From the NCBI GenBank assembly GCA_024734495.1, contig JALMQS010000828.1, positions 3,149,101-3,213,100 of the forward strand: a DNA stretch of 64,000 nt, given 5' to 3'. Position numbers and translations under genes: made by a program. The number at the start of each line of letters is the position of its first letter. The stretch's first letter is position 1. The stretch is from Forficula auricularia (taxonomy: Eukaryota; Arthropoda; Insecta; Dermaptera; Forficulidae). The notes under the pieces were generated by a model that saw only the letters and a list, made by a program, of their open reading frames with translations, did not search any database and was not told where the DNA came from. Below, in pieces: positions 25,901 to 40,900 of the stretch.

Positions 25901-28900
25901 CCTAGGGCCCTGACCTTTCACCATCCGATTTCCATATGTTTGTACCTCTCAAAGAAGCACTTGGAGGGGAGTGTTTTGCGAACGATCAAGAGGTTGAACA
26001 GTTTTGGTTGGACGACATGAAAAAACTATCTGTTCGATGGGAAAAATGCATTACTAAGAAGGGCAAATATGTAGAAAAATAACTATATTATAAAGTTAGT
26101 TTTCTTCTTAAATGTAAAATAATTTTTTTTTGCAAAAGGCTCGTTTTGAATTACCCTCGTATTTAATTCTTCATTTTCATATATTATATTATTTTCCTCT
26201 ATATAAATTACATTAACGTAATTAATGATCTGAAGAAGTCCCAATAAGTAGCCTAAGCCAAATCACCTCTGTTATTTAAAAAATCGGGGGAAAAAATCAG
26301 GGAATCGGATTAGCCGAGAGCTTAAGACACCTTCTAAGCAGGAGTCCCGGGTTCGAGTCCGAGTCCCTGCATTGATATTTGACCGGCTATAATCTGATTC
26401 CTAGTCACCAATCCGTCTGGCAAGCGTGGTGACTTAATGCCAACCCCCTTCCATTTGATGGAAGAGGCCTATATTCAGGAGTGGATTGTCGCTATCGACA
26501 GGCTAATGATGATGATTTAAAAATAAATTTAAATTTTCCACTGCATTTATTTATTTATATATTTAGTAATCAATAATTAATAAATCTTTACTTTTAATAA
26601 ATAAATAATAAATATATATAAAAGTTGTTTAATTATTAAAAATTGATTTTGGTTCGAATGGGAACGCCTGAAAGATATGCATTCTAATCGCCACACTTGA
26701 GTTTTGTATATCAATATTAAGGGATCATTTTTTTTTAAATTTGACATTTTTTAGAAGTTTTCTTTTCAACATAACTATTTTTATCAAATGAACTTTAACG
26801 TATTAAATAAAAATATTTAAAAAAAAACTTTGGAATAACATGCTTTTATTTCAAATAAAAGATAAAATAAAAATTTTTCTTCTCTACCCAAAAAATGTTT
26901 ATTCACTCACGATTAATAACTGAAAATTAATTGAAATAATCGCCCACGAATTCATTTTCAGTAGGTGCTTTTGTCTGAAAATTAATGGAAAAAATCCCCC
27001 ATGATTTTATTTTCAGTCATGGATCTATGAAAATTTTTTAAATTCTAGAAAACAACTCATTTTCCACTTTTTAGTGTAATTTGTAATTAAAAAAATTTTT
27101 GTTAATTTTTTGAAAATATATTTTTGTATTAATTATATTGGTATTCAAAAATTTTCGAATCATTTTTTTTTTGTTCATTTTTCTACACACACACACATGA
27201 ACACTTTATTGCCAAAATGGGCTATAGTTCCCGAAGGGCGTTAAAAAAAATAAAGAAATAAATAATTAACAAATGATCTCAAAAATAATTAAAATTTGAT
27301 TGTAATTCTGAATAATTTACGTTTATAAGTGTCCTCCTGTTTTATTTATTCTTTTTTTCATTCTTACTTGGTATTTGGCACGAAATGTGCAATATTTGAC
27401 AAAAAATCCTTAAAATATACAATTTTATGCAATATTACTTAAATATGCAAAAATATGCAGTATAAAATTTAAACCACAGTATCCTAGATGCATGATTCGG
27501 ATAGATAATTGATCCCCTGGGTCGTATGTGGCAGCAAACAAAATATGCAATTGGATAGGCATCCGGTCTCTACTTATAATGAATTTGATTTTTTTTTCTA
27601 TAAGGTTTGAGCTATAGTAAAATTCTGCCCATGCTTCCGGAGGATGTTGAGGTGGCTTGTCGCAACAGCGACTCCTCATGTACCATCAGTGGTCCCACTC
27701 AGAGTGTTGACAAATTTGTAGAAGAATTGAAAGCCAAAGGAATCTTTGCCAGGACTGTGAACGTATCCAACATCGCTTATCATAGTAGATACATAAAGCC
27801 TGCTGCTCCTGCACTACTTAAATATCTCAAAGAGGTATGTATAAAGAGAACGTTCTTAGGCTTCAAACACAGACACCTGCTTCTCCACTCTCTAGATTGA
27901 TCACTTTTTCTTCCTAATGCATAATCTATAAATCTATATAATACTGAATATTCTTAGGTGGATTCAATGGTAAGGGAACCCAAAAAATAGGAAAAAAAGA
28001 AGAAATTTCTAATTTCCACACTTAATTATCTTTGAGTGAAATATTTAGTGTGATACATATGAACATATGGCCAAATAAGCCCACCTCACAGGCGGGGGGG
28101 GCGAGCCCTTGGCTTTTTGCCAATGGGGTTAATTTTCTAGCGGGTGAATACAGTATGACGTTTAATTAAAATTATCCACAACATCCTCAAATTTAGTAGA
28201 CGACGATCTCTTATAATTGTTTTAGAACAATAATTATTGAAAATATACTATGTGAAATAATTTTTTGTTTAAAATATATTTGAATAATCTAAGTTTTTCT
28301 AGATAAGTGTGAAAAATATTTTTTTCCAAGATACTTTGAATTCATATTATATTATTATTATTATTATTATTATTATTTTAATTTAATAATACTTAAATTA
28401 ATAATATTTAATTAATAAATATTTTAAAAATAATCATCTGAAATAAAATTCAAGTACAAAAATAATTTTTAGAATTAAATAAAAAAAAAAATTATAAGGT
28501 TTGACGATTGACAGTAGGTTGATTTAGAGATGTTTGAGATATTGTATTAGGGGGAACAGACTAGAATTTAATTCTTCCTTTTCCAATATAGTTTCATAAA
28601 GGTCTAAGAACCAATCTGTCAAAATGGCAGATCTTGTAAAATGATTTGAAATTATACCTAAATCTTACATAGTAACAGGGGGATCTGTCCCTCCTCAGCG
28701 ACTGGGCTATCATTCTATCTTTCGTAAAAAATAGTAAGTATTGACATTGGGAATGTCCTGAAATTTTAGTTTTGACAACTTCAGGGGTTGATTATGAAAA
28801 CGACTATATTTGGCGAGTAAGAATTTCACTTTCGGGGTGTGTGCTGATCACACTACACTATGGGATATGTTATTTGCATACTGAAATATTCGCTCAAAAT

Positions 28901-31900
28901 GTCCATTAGCTCTCGCTCTAAAACTTTTTTGCATGCTTGAGGGATATGTTATTTGCATACTGAAATATTTGCTCAAAATGTCCATTAGCTCTCGCTCTGA
29001 AACTTTTTTTGCATGCTTGAATATTTTTAGTTAGGTACTTGAATATTTTGACTATCCTATACAAAAGTCTAAAACCTTCGTTCTTGAAAATAATCTTGTT
29101 CTACTCTAAATTGCATTACACATTTTTCGGGTTTAGGTTATTCCAACGCCGGTGAAACGCTCGTCGAAATGGATCTCGACCTCCGTACCTAAGGATCAAT
29201 GGGACAGCGAGTTGGCTCAATACAGTTCAGCTGAATACCACACCAACAATCTGCTCTCTTCAGTCCTCTTCGAAGACGGAAGCACTCACATTCCATCCAA
29301 TGCAATTTGTATAGAAATTGCCCCTCACGGGCTGCTTCAGGCGATTCTTCGTAGATCGTTGGGCGCTGATGTCACTAATATTCCAATGACCCAAAGGGGC
29401 AATCCAGACGGATTGAATTTCCTTTTGACCAGCATTGCCAAGTGAGTCTTTATAATCTATATCCATTTTTCAAAAAAAAATCTTGGAGCATAGTGATATT
29501 TAAATTATTTAGAATTCTTTTATTCCTTTAGTTAGTCTCGCTGGCTCATCGAAGAAATGTCTCTGTCCTTTCCCTTTTCTATAGATACTATCACGGCAGG
29601 TACTCTGATGAGATAAAATCAATAATTCCCCCCAAAGCATGCTTTGCACGTAGCACGCGTTTTGCCGACTCTCAACACTCTTTCGCGGTCAAATTGGAAA
29701 AGTGCCGGACCACTTCATTCGCCAATACATATATCCCCATGACTTCAAGGAACTGGAACTCTCTCCCAGCCTCCATCTTTCCCAGCACCTATAATCTTCA
29801 AACCTTCAAAACCGGGGTGCATAGACACCTACGTCTACACTCCTCTCACTTAATCAACTTTCCCTTCTCTTCGGTAATGCAAGGGTCTTTCGAGATCCAT
29901 AGGAGCTGCATCTTTACAAAAAAAAAAAAAAAGTTAAAAAAAGCGAGGTACGAGAAAGCTAGTAAAAAAAAAATAATAATTTAAAACACTATGAGATTCT
30001 CTGTTTATCATCATCATCATTGAGTATACAGTCCTAAGACTGGTTTGACGCAACCACCCGTCTCCACTCGGCTCTGTCCCCCGCCAGCTGTTTGACCTCT
30101 CTAAATGTCTCGCATCCCATATCCCCAATTATTTGGTCGAAATATTTTAATCTAGGCCTTCCCCTCCCTTTTCTTCCCACCTCCCCTCCAAGATATCCCT
30201 AAGCAGTCCCCCATGTCTCAGTGTGTGCCCCATCATCTGACCTCCTCTCTTCCTCAGATGCAATTTTTCGACCGAAAGTTCTGAATATAGAAAACCCAAA
30301 AAATTAATTTACTTCTTCGTTCTGACAATACAATTTTGGTACTCAAATGTACATTCTAAGAGAATCTTTTTTTGTGTTATTCAAGATTAGCGAACTCACA
30401 CAGACATTACTGACAGAAAAAATGACTATAAATTCTTTCCTCGTTCAAAATATACATAAACGCGAGAAAAATATGAGAGTCAATTCAAAACATGGTTCGC
30501 CCACCAGAGGAAGCGTATTAAAAATTCCATTAGAAAATCTCATAATAGTCTCAAAATATTATATACTTTTCCTTTAGTTATTATTAATAACTTCTTCAAA
30601 TATGTAATACCAAATATTATTTTAATTTCAAGAATGTTGAAAACTGTTGAATAATTTACCATGTTTTGTTTTCAGAATGTATATGTCGGGATTGAATCCG
30701 AAAATTGAAAATCTCTACCCACCGGTCAACTATCCGGTATCGAAAGGAACCGCATCGCTTTCCCCATACGTCGATTGGGATTATACAGAGGAATGGCAAG
30801 TCCTCTATTCCTACCTCAAAGTAAACTCAAATTCTATCACTTCATGATCTATTGCTATTATTGAATAATAAATATCCTCTCTTTTTAGTCAACAACTATG
30901 CCATGTGAAAAGTCTTTGACCGTCTCGTTCAATAATCCTGAAGATACTATCTACAAAGGAACTACTTACCAAGGAGCTATTGTTTATCCACTTGCAAGCT
31001 ATTTGGTAAATTCATTTTTTATCGAAAACCCACCAGAATATTATATATGTTGGGCAATCTGGAAAAAAATTACGTAGTATGGGAAGAGGAAAAATTATAT
31101 TAAATCTAAAATTGCTGAAACTAAATTCGAAACAAAAATGATTAAATTGAAAGTTTCTTTTGCCCAGAGTAGCAGCTGGAAAAATAGCAGAAGACACACT
31201 GTTTTATTGTCTCCTAAATAATTCTAACTTTTTGAGTATTTTACAATTTTATTTTTATGAAATGGATGGAATTTTTCTAAATTTATGCCTTTAGCGAAAA
31301 GTCATGCTAACCGGAAATCAGGGTTAGCACTCATGTCCAAATCCTGAGAAGGCTTAAAACTTTTAACGTGAAAAAATAAACTGACGCGTGCCACAAAAAT
31401 TTGGTATCCCACAGACTAACTAACAGAAATTTTGACAAAACAATTATTATCTCAAAAAATATATTTTTTTCGATGTTCACTTATTAGGGCTTTTTTGTAG
31501 ACCGAAATGCCATGGTTGCGGTCAATTTTTTTAATCAAAATAGTTTTAGTCGTTTTTGAGATATTTCCAAAAAAAGAAGGAAAAAACTACTTTTTTCATG
31601 CACGATTACAATACCCTGTATGGTAAAGTAAAAAAAAAAAAAAACATCCACGTAGCTTTACCAAACACTCTGACCCCTCACTTAAAATTAATATTTTAGT
31701 CCCCTAAAGAAATAATGACTGTCTTTTTTTATTATAAAACTCTTTCAAAGCCAATTTCAGCTAGCTTGGTTTTTTAGATTTAAAAAGATAGAATTCAATT
31801 TTATAAGAGAATCTTCCCTCACCCCTCATTTTAGGCCTATTAGTAATTAATAATATTTCTTTTTAAATATGACACTTTTCTATTGTAAATATCAACTTTC

Positions 31901-34900
31901 TTTAAAAATTTTATTTTCTTAAAATATTTTTGAACCTCTCCTCCTCTTTTAGCTCACACTATCGATTTCACATAGTGAGTCATTTTCATAGCGTCGTAAT
32001 TAACTTACTAACAGACATTTTGACAAAATAATTAATATAGATATATTATACATTTTTCACTGTCACTCTAAAAGGCTCTCCTGTAGACCAAAAACGCCAT
32101 AATTTTTCAAAAATAGATTAAGCCGTTTTTGAGATGTATTTTGAAAAAACTAAGCAAAAAAAATCATTTTTCCATGAATGATTACATACCCTGTATGGTA
32201 AAGTGAAAACACTATTTGACCTTTTGAGAAAAAATTCACTCGATTTCAGGTGTTCTTTGATATTACTACGCATGGGGTTCCTTCCGCTCATCAGGACTGT
32301 CTATAATAGCTACATTTAAATTGTATAAAAAATGTTTTTAATTGTATACGCGATTATTTCACTTAACATAAACAATTTTATCCAAAACTCAAAGATATTA
32401 GATTCAAAAGAAATGTGACAGATTCCTAACAACATACTTAGATCTTATATTTACAGCATTGTATTATTAAATAATATTTTTTTGTATACCTCTTCTAGTA
32501 TATAGTCTGGGATCTGTTAGCTGTATTGAATGATTTCAACATTAATGATATGCCGGTTGTCTTTGAAAATGTTAAAATGCATGAGGTCTTGAACATTCCT
32601 TCAAAAGGTAAGTGGATCATTTCAAGAGGATTTCCTGAAATTTGGATTCTTTTTTATTAGAATGGTTGTTTTTAGGCGCGGTGGGTCTGCAGTGTTTCTA
32701 CCAGCGAGGAACCGGCTGGTTCGAAATCTCTCTTTGCGACGAGGAGCGGATTGTCGCCAACGGGACCGCGCGGGTTGCAGATTTCGATGCCTCAACTGAC
32801 CAATGGATTAATGCTGAGATTCGTGAATCAATGCTAAATAATTTAGACAAATCAATGGAGAGAATCGAATCCAGTTTCCAGCTCGAAGCTCAGGATATCT
32901 ACTCTTTGTTTGAACGACGCGGAAACACGTTCGCGAGTTCTTTCCGCGCGCTGGAAAATCTCACCCTCTGCGAGCGAGGTAAGCTCTACGAATTATGAAT
33001 TTGCTCAGATCAATACGTGCGTACAGGGTGTAGAAACATAGTGTATCTGCTTATATGTATTTCTAGATGTTAAGTTTAAAAATTAACAATACTTCAAGGG
33101 TTACCACTATTCATATCTTAGGTTGTTTCAAAAGTTTTGTCCGTTTTTATGAGACGAAGGCCGTTTTTGTCTGGTCCTGATTCGCAAACCAACGTCGAAC
33201 AGTGCGTTCATTAACACTATCATTGCCAAATCAATCCCTGGTTAATTTTTTGGGCTGTTTCAGCAGCGCTTTGGTTCAATTTGAATTCGTAGAGAAAAAC
33301 TGGCCGAAAATCGCTTAACCACATCATATAGTAACAACCTGAAAAGAGGCAAAAAAATTAAAATTTGGAAACAAATAAACAGCATCAATGTATAGAGTAC
33401 AAAATTCTCTATCGATCAGTATATACCACGACAGAGTAGAATAAATATTTATTGAGATATGGAGCTACAAAAACACATGACATTAAAACGGACAAAACTT
33501 TTAAAACAACCTAATACTATTCATTGGAAATTTGTATATATGAAAAATTAGAAAATACTGCCCTCATTGTTTATAGCCTTGAAGATGATCAGATAAAAGA
33601 TCAACAGTTCGGAGAAATAAACAATTAAGGTGTTATTTTTGACCAACAACTTGATACTTTCACAACATCTAAAAAAAATTACCTTTCGTTCTCTTTTCTG
33701 TTATGTTAGTAGCAAACTATAACACTAGTCAAGCATAAACACTGTTTTGCACCCCGTATAAACGTCGAAGATTAAGAAAGAAAGACTGAGGAAGATTTTA
33801 AATTAATTACCCAAAATTAAGAAAATTTGTCTTGAACTAATAGAACAACTTCGAGAAATGTTCTACTTAGTGTTCATGAATATTGTATAGAATAAGAACT
33901 TAGACTTTTGAGTGTAACTTTATTTAAAGCACAGAAAGGGATAATCATGTAAATATTCCAATCCGGAGTTGGCTCGGGCTTATCAATCAATCAATTGCTG
34001 CTTGCATAGGGAGAAAAATGGAAAAGTTCAATCAAAAGAGGAAAAAAACAATGAAACAAAAGTTGTTCTTTAAATAGCTGGAAAGTTGCAAGATAAATTG
34101 TTATAAAAACTGAATATCAATTCAAAGAAAAAGTCCAATAAAAAAAAATAAAAAAAAAAATAATAAAATGGACAAAAAGTTAAAGGAAGAACGATAAAAG
34201 TTCGTTATTTAAATTTAGTTCTGATAGGAATAAATTATTCTCAATAAGTCCATTTGTAGATTACGATTCTAAGGTGCTACACATTATATAGTATTTAACT
34301 AAATCGATTAACTTGTGTTTGGGAGTTTGGATTCAGTTACCCATGATAACTCAGGAACGAAAAGTCGTAGAAAGTTCGATCTGGAGGCAAAAAGTTGGTA
34401 TTTCCAAAAAGAACACTGATTAGGTTTTAGGCCCCCTTCCTTCATAAAGATAAAGAAAATTTTAAAAAAATAAATGATTTGATAAATGGGTTATCTAGTT
34501 ACAAGTCATGGCTAGAAGTTGGTAATCTAGATTGATTTTGGGACCAATACAACCATGCATTTTATTAAAAAATAATAATACAAGAAGTTGTTCTGTCAAG
34601 AAGGTGCAACTCCTAATAGGTAATAAGTATAAGTCAATATTAGTACTAGTAAAATGTTCGTTCAAAATTACCTTAACTTGATCATCATCATTGAGTATAG
34701 AGTCCTAAGACTGGTTTGATGCAACCACCCGTCTCCGCTCGGCTCTGTCCCCCGGTAGCTGTTTGACCTCTGTCTCACATCCCATATCCCCAATTATTTG
34801 GTCGAAATATTTTAATCTGAGCCTTCCCCTTCCTTTTTTCTTTCCCGCCTTCCCCTCCAAGATATCCCTATGCAGTCCCCCATGTCTCAGTGTGTGCCCC

Positions 34901-37900
34901 ATCATCTGATCTCTTCTCTTCCTCAGACTCCTCCACAAAGTTCTTTCTCCGATTCTTCCAAGAACTTCTTCATTTGTAATTCTATCCATCCATTTGATAT
35001 TCATTATTCTTCTGTAGCACCACATTTCGAAAGCCTCTAATCTCTTTCTCTCCGCTTTTCCAATTGTCCAGGTTTCACACCCGTACATGGATATGCTCCA
35101 TACATATATTGATATTATAAAAAAGTCCAGAAATTCTCTTATTTTCTCGGATCATTATCAACGGTAAATAAGAATGAATTTAACGATACGGTCGTCAGAC
35201 TTGCACTTGCCCAGCTTATTTCTCTTCATCTCCTTCACTATAGACTCATCGAGGTTTTTGTATATTGAGTTTAAGATACATATTATCTTGAAAATGAAAC
35301 CATTTAAATTATTTTATTTATTCATTATGTGAAACCCAGCGAGAATCTTAATTTTGGATTAACATTACATATAGTAATTCTGTGTGATGATTATGACTTT
35401 ACTCCTCTGTTGTGCAGGTGCAATTGGCAAAGTGAACTGGAATTCCAACTGGATCTCAAACATGGATGCATGGATGCAGGTGCCTCTCTTCCTTGCGGGC
35501 GAAGCATCCCATGGCTGTCGGCTCAACACATCCCTCAAAAAGCTCATCATTGACCCCCGAATGATCAACAAAGAAAAGGACGTTAAATATAATCTCTCGT
35601 AAGCAAATGCATTAATTCTAGTACTTACTAGTGGAATAACAGCAATACAAAAATAATACATTTTTTTTTAGAATTTGAAAAAATTGCATTGTCAAATCAG
35701 AAGTTCGTTTTAGTATTATTTTATTTATTTATTTTTATAACATATTTATCTATATTTTTGCATTATCGAATTATTATTAGCGAAGTCATATTTAATTTTT
35801 ACGCAACTTGGTGTCGGCTCTAGATGAAACATTTTAAATAAGAGTTTAATTAAAATACTAGGTAGGTTTCACATAAATAAAACAAATATATTTTATTTGT
35901 ACCTGCACTTTATTGAAATAAACTGAAAAATTCTACCAGTATTTACATATAAACTTAAACATCGGAGTGACTAAGACAGATACTTCTTGTATCTCCTGAA
36001 GATGGGAAGTTGATTACCCGAAAAATATATAGAGATAAAACTCATAAAATATATTTGTAACTTTTAAGGAGATAGGTGTTGGTTCAAATTGAAACATTTT
36101 TTAATAATAATAAAATTAGGTAAAGTTACGAGATTGAGTTTCACATAAAATAAAAACAAAAGCGAGTTTTGATTTCGATATATTTCGGGTTGTCAGCTCA
36201 TCGTCAGGAGCTAGAAAACTGGGCTGACAACCCGAAATATATCGAAATCAAAACTCACTTTTGTTTTATTTTATGTGAAACTCATCTCGTAATTTTACCT
36301 AATTTTTTATTATTAAATATATTTGTTTTATTTATGTGAAACCTAGGTAATAGTATTTTATTTAAACTCTTAAGTCATATTTAGTCCAATTCATATTATA
36401 TTCTTATTGATTTTGGATGGAGAAACTATTTATTCCCCTTAATACTTCTGCTTGGTCACTTTCCAATTTATTAAGTCTAGTTTTGGAAGCAATGGATAGA
36501 CAGGATATCCTATGATCGGTCTAAAAATTAGATTAAGGCCAGTTGTATGTCGGATGGTAAACTCTTTTTAAACGTTGGCAAAGGGTAAAACCTTAGAATT
36601 CACCTTGTGCCCAGTGGGATGGCCAATCAGATGAAAGTGCCTGTCATCTGATTGGTCATCCCACCGGGCACAAGGTGAATTCTAAGATTTTACCCGAGGA
36701 GTGATCCGCGATTGGAAGTAGGTGTACACTCTCTTGAGAAGTATTTTGGAAGTACTTGGAAATATTTGGAAGTACTTGGAAATATTTGGAAGTACTTGGA
36801 AATATTTGGAAGTACTTGGAAATATTTGGAATTACTTGGAAATATTTGGAATTGCTTGGAAATATTTGGAAGTACAAGTGGAAGTAGGTGTACAGCATAT
36901 TAGGTCGCGGTTCGCCCTCTGTTTTACCCTTTGTCAACGTTTAAAAAGAGTTTACCAACCGATATACAAATGCCCTTAAAATAATTATACAGACATACGG
37001 GAACAGTGTATATTATTTCAAGAAAATCCCCTCGGTAGAAGTAGATCAGAATTCGATTAAAAAAATTCTACTGAGACAGACAGACAGAGGAACCAAGTTA
37101 AATGAAAACTTGTAAAAACTGTTGTACTTTTTTTCAGTTACGTCAACACAATGAATATGGTCTTTGGGAATGGAGTTGAGCTGCGTGGTCTTGAGTCCGT
37201 GCCTCTGATCGTGGCACCGAAACATCTCCCACAATTCCATATTGACGACGATGTGTACCTGCCGAGAAACGAGCCTCCTGTGAAGGTAAGACCTTCATTT
37301 TTAATCCTCTCCCATTAGTATTGCGCCTTTTTGTGTGTTTACCACTTCATGAAGGAAATAAATTTTTCTTCATTTAAAGAGCAAAGCCATCCTTAAAGAT
37401 TTAATTAATTTTAATAGTATATTTCTTGAATTTTCAGGATTACCAACCCATGCTTGAGATGTACTTAAACATTGTGCTGGCCAATTGTACAAAGCCCCGA
37501 TTGACCGTTATATCTTTCAATCAGGAGACTAATGAGAATCTGGTTGAAAATGTTAATAATATTCTGCCTACCCTTGAATTTACATCAAATATTGAAGTAA
37601 GTTCTTATTTATTTTTTAAAATTAAAAAAAAGTTGATATTTAGTTGAAAAGGAAATCAATTAATGCGACAAATTTTTATTATGAAGACGTTATCATCAAC
37701 TGGTTACATAAAACAATTCTAAAACTGAATTTACCATGCTAAAATCTTCCTCCTTAAAATTATTTATTAGTAAACACAAAATTAAATGAGAACAAATATT
37801 CATTAGCTTGTAGATAGCCCGAGCTTTGCCTGTAATTTTTTGGGCTAGTTGAAAGAATATAAATAAATTTTAAATTCAAGAGTAAATCACGATTTCTATT

Positions 37901-40900
37901 TGCAGTCAGGATTAAATAAAATTGAAATAATAATAGTTTATTTATTTATTTTACCAACGTTCCGACCCGCCTCGGTTGGATACTTTGTGTCTAGCAAAGT
38001 ACTCATCATATAATGGCCGGACTGGGACAAAACGCTGGAAACAAATAAATGAACTTTTATTTCAATTTTATTTAATCCTGACTATAAATAGAAATCTTTT
38101 CCTCTTAATAATTAGTTTAATTAATAAAAAAAAAACACCAAAATTATTTTTTTCTTAATATTGAGATCTAGCTAGATAATTTTTTATTCTTGAAAATGGA
38201 TCATAGATTTTGTTGCATCAAAATCGTTTGAGTCGTTTTCGAAAAGTAGAAGTGAGAAATGCACCACTGAAGCTTCAAAATAAAATATACAATGTATCAT
38301 GTTTAGTAAGATATAGAATAGTTAGTATTTTTGTAAAAAATAAAAATAAAAAATCCAGTGTCCGTTTATTTTTATTTTTCTCTGTGAGTGTGTAAGAAAT
38401 AAAGTACCAGTGGTATATTTTTAATATAATTTATTTTAAACTATGAAGACCTCTGAAATTTATTCTACCAAATTTCTAGACTTTAACTAAGAGAATAAAT
38501 TCACTGAATGAATATTAAAAAAGATTTTCCTATACTGAACCCGAAACGGGGAAACCCTGTAGAAAATCAACCGAGATGGTCAACTAAGTGATCCTAGATG
38601 TTATGGATTACTATTTCAATTATGTCAGAAGAATTGTTTCATCACTTCGGGAATTGAACCTGAATGTCCTGAATACCAAAAAATGCAATCCGGAACATGA
38701 TGATCTTTATCATTAAAAAGTGCCCGGATTACATTTTTGGCATTCAAGTTCAATTCGCGAAGGGTTGAAACAACTCCCTTCGGACATAATTATTATGAAA
38801 TAATCTATAACATCTTGTAGTTGACCATTTCTTTTGATTTTCTATAGTAATTTTAAAGCTACTAATATCGGAGTTTCTATATTATATGAAAGCTCTGTAC
38901 ATAGATGGAAAATTAATAAGAGGATGTTTCGGTTTCAGTATCACCACCGCAAACTTGATTCAAATGCAAAATCTTTTGAATCGAATTCAGCACTTCAAAC
39001 TCGAGGATCCAACATCTTGATCGTATCCGGTGAATGCAAAGAGGCTTATGATTTATTAGCCACTTTCCCACCAGAGACTTTTCTTCTGGTTCGGACGACT
39101 GCTGGCCAACCGGAACCACCCAAACAATACAAAATCATCTGCAGAAAATCCTTCCCGAACGAATGCTACTATCTAATCAAACAAGTAAATTCGATCAATA
39201 CCCATTTTTTTACTTTTTTATTATTTATCCTTCACTCTCTTCGATAATTTTTCATTTCTTTTTTCGAAATAGAATATCAAAGTAAATGACAATTCTTTGA
39301 TTTACCACCTCACTGGAGACTCTTCAGAATGGAAAAATCAAATTACACCTTTAATTAGCTCACATAGTGGGAAAATCTATGTGGTAGCAAAATCGCTACC
39401 ATCTCAAGGTATCATCGCTTTCATCAAGCTGCTTATTACTGAAAAAGTAAACGAACAAATCCGGTAAGATATATATTTATTTTTTATTTTAATACATTTG
39501 GTAGTCCATTTTTGAAAATTGTTTTTGGTTCCTACTATGCATAGTATAAATCAGTGGCAGAGGGATGTAAACGCTTAGGATACTCAAACCCCCTATCTGT
39601 TCTGTTTTAATGGTTCCGTGAAAATATAAAATTGGATCCAATTATTAGATTATCTTAAAGGCAACTTCATTAAAAGATTTTTACAACATAAGATGTTTCT
39701 TTTTTTCTTTTTTTATTTATTTATTTATTGTCACCTGGAACAAAGCCCATTTAGACAGCACATAAATAAAGTGTTAGTAGGGTTAGTGAGGGTGCCGAGT
39801 TTTTAGCCGGTAAAAATTTTTATTTGCCACCCAGGATCGAACCCTGGCCCTCCGCTCCAACATCGTCATAATCGATCGATGCCGAAGCGAGGTCAGCGCG
39901 TTAGCCGGCCAAGATGTTTCTGTATTACCATCAAATTTTAATGTTATCCCTGTGAGGTGAATTAGTTTGATTTTTATTCTCAAGATTTAGTTTATTCTTT
40001 GTCTCTGTACTTTCCAAGGTTAATTGGAACGGTTGTTAGAAAATATGAAGCTTCATAAACAGCAGAATATTTTTCTGTGTGTCTGATTGGAGTCTAATAC
40101 CCACAAAGTCGTGAAAACTTAGTCCTTCTATTAGTTCTAAAATGTTGTACCTATTTCTAAACCGAACAAGTGATTAGATTTTGGACTTTATAGCTTCAGA
40201 ACTTATAAAACTAAAGATTTGAGCATCTTTTTTTTGAAAATAGTTCGAATGTTTTTCAAGAAATCAGCTCAGGAATCCCCTCTGATATCGCAATATAAAA
40301 AATATTTCTACTAAAATCCTAGAATTTGTCCTAAAAATTAAATTCTTTCTTTCAGAACTTATGTTTGAAAAATGCGAAAAATCAGAAAAAAATCGAATTG
40401 TCATATTCTCATAACCTATCAAACGGTTATAACAAAAGAGCTGAAATTTGGTGTACTTGTTTATACCTTTGAGCCAAGTTTCAACTTTCTAGCTTAAACC
40501 ATACGCTAACGTAAAATTGCCAAATTTGCAAGCCCGATATTGAAAGTTTTCACTTTTTCATTTATTTGAATTTTCTTTTTGTTTCTTAGTCTGTTCCTGC
40601 TTCTTGATTCCCGCTCGCCGGCCTTTTCTTTGAAAGACAAATTTTATCAGGAGCATATCTCGTCGGATTTATTTGTAAATATTTTTTACAAAAACGACTG
40701 GGGATCTTTCTGCCGTCTTTCCCTCGATAGAGTGTTGCCGATTCAAGCAAATAATTTGAATTTATGTCTCTTGTCAACTGCTGAGTAAGTTTCTTACAAA
40801 CTTTTAATAATATTAATTGTATCAATTATTAGTGTAAGTATCATAACAATGATTTCAATTTCAGATATCGCAACATTGAATTTAAATATGTTGGTTTAAA

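Noticed and set aside
26306..26378. Functional tRNA-Leu gene
   Set aside because: Mismatches in acceptor and T stems and an attached SINE body with a repeat tail make a functional tRNA unlikely.
36185..36260. Hammerhead-like reading of the GAAATATATC hairpin
   Set aside because: The GGG/CCC stem and GAAA are present, but no properly placed CUGANGA with a pairing stem I could be found in the same strand.
36656..36979. Open frames on both strands with YLE/IWKYLE-type repeats
   Set aside because: These are translations of the 20-bp minisatellite (20 is not a multiple of 3, so frames rotate).
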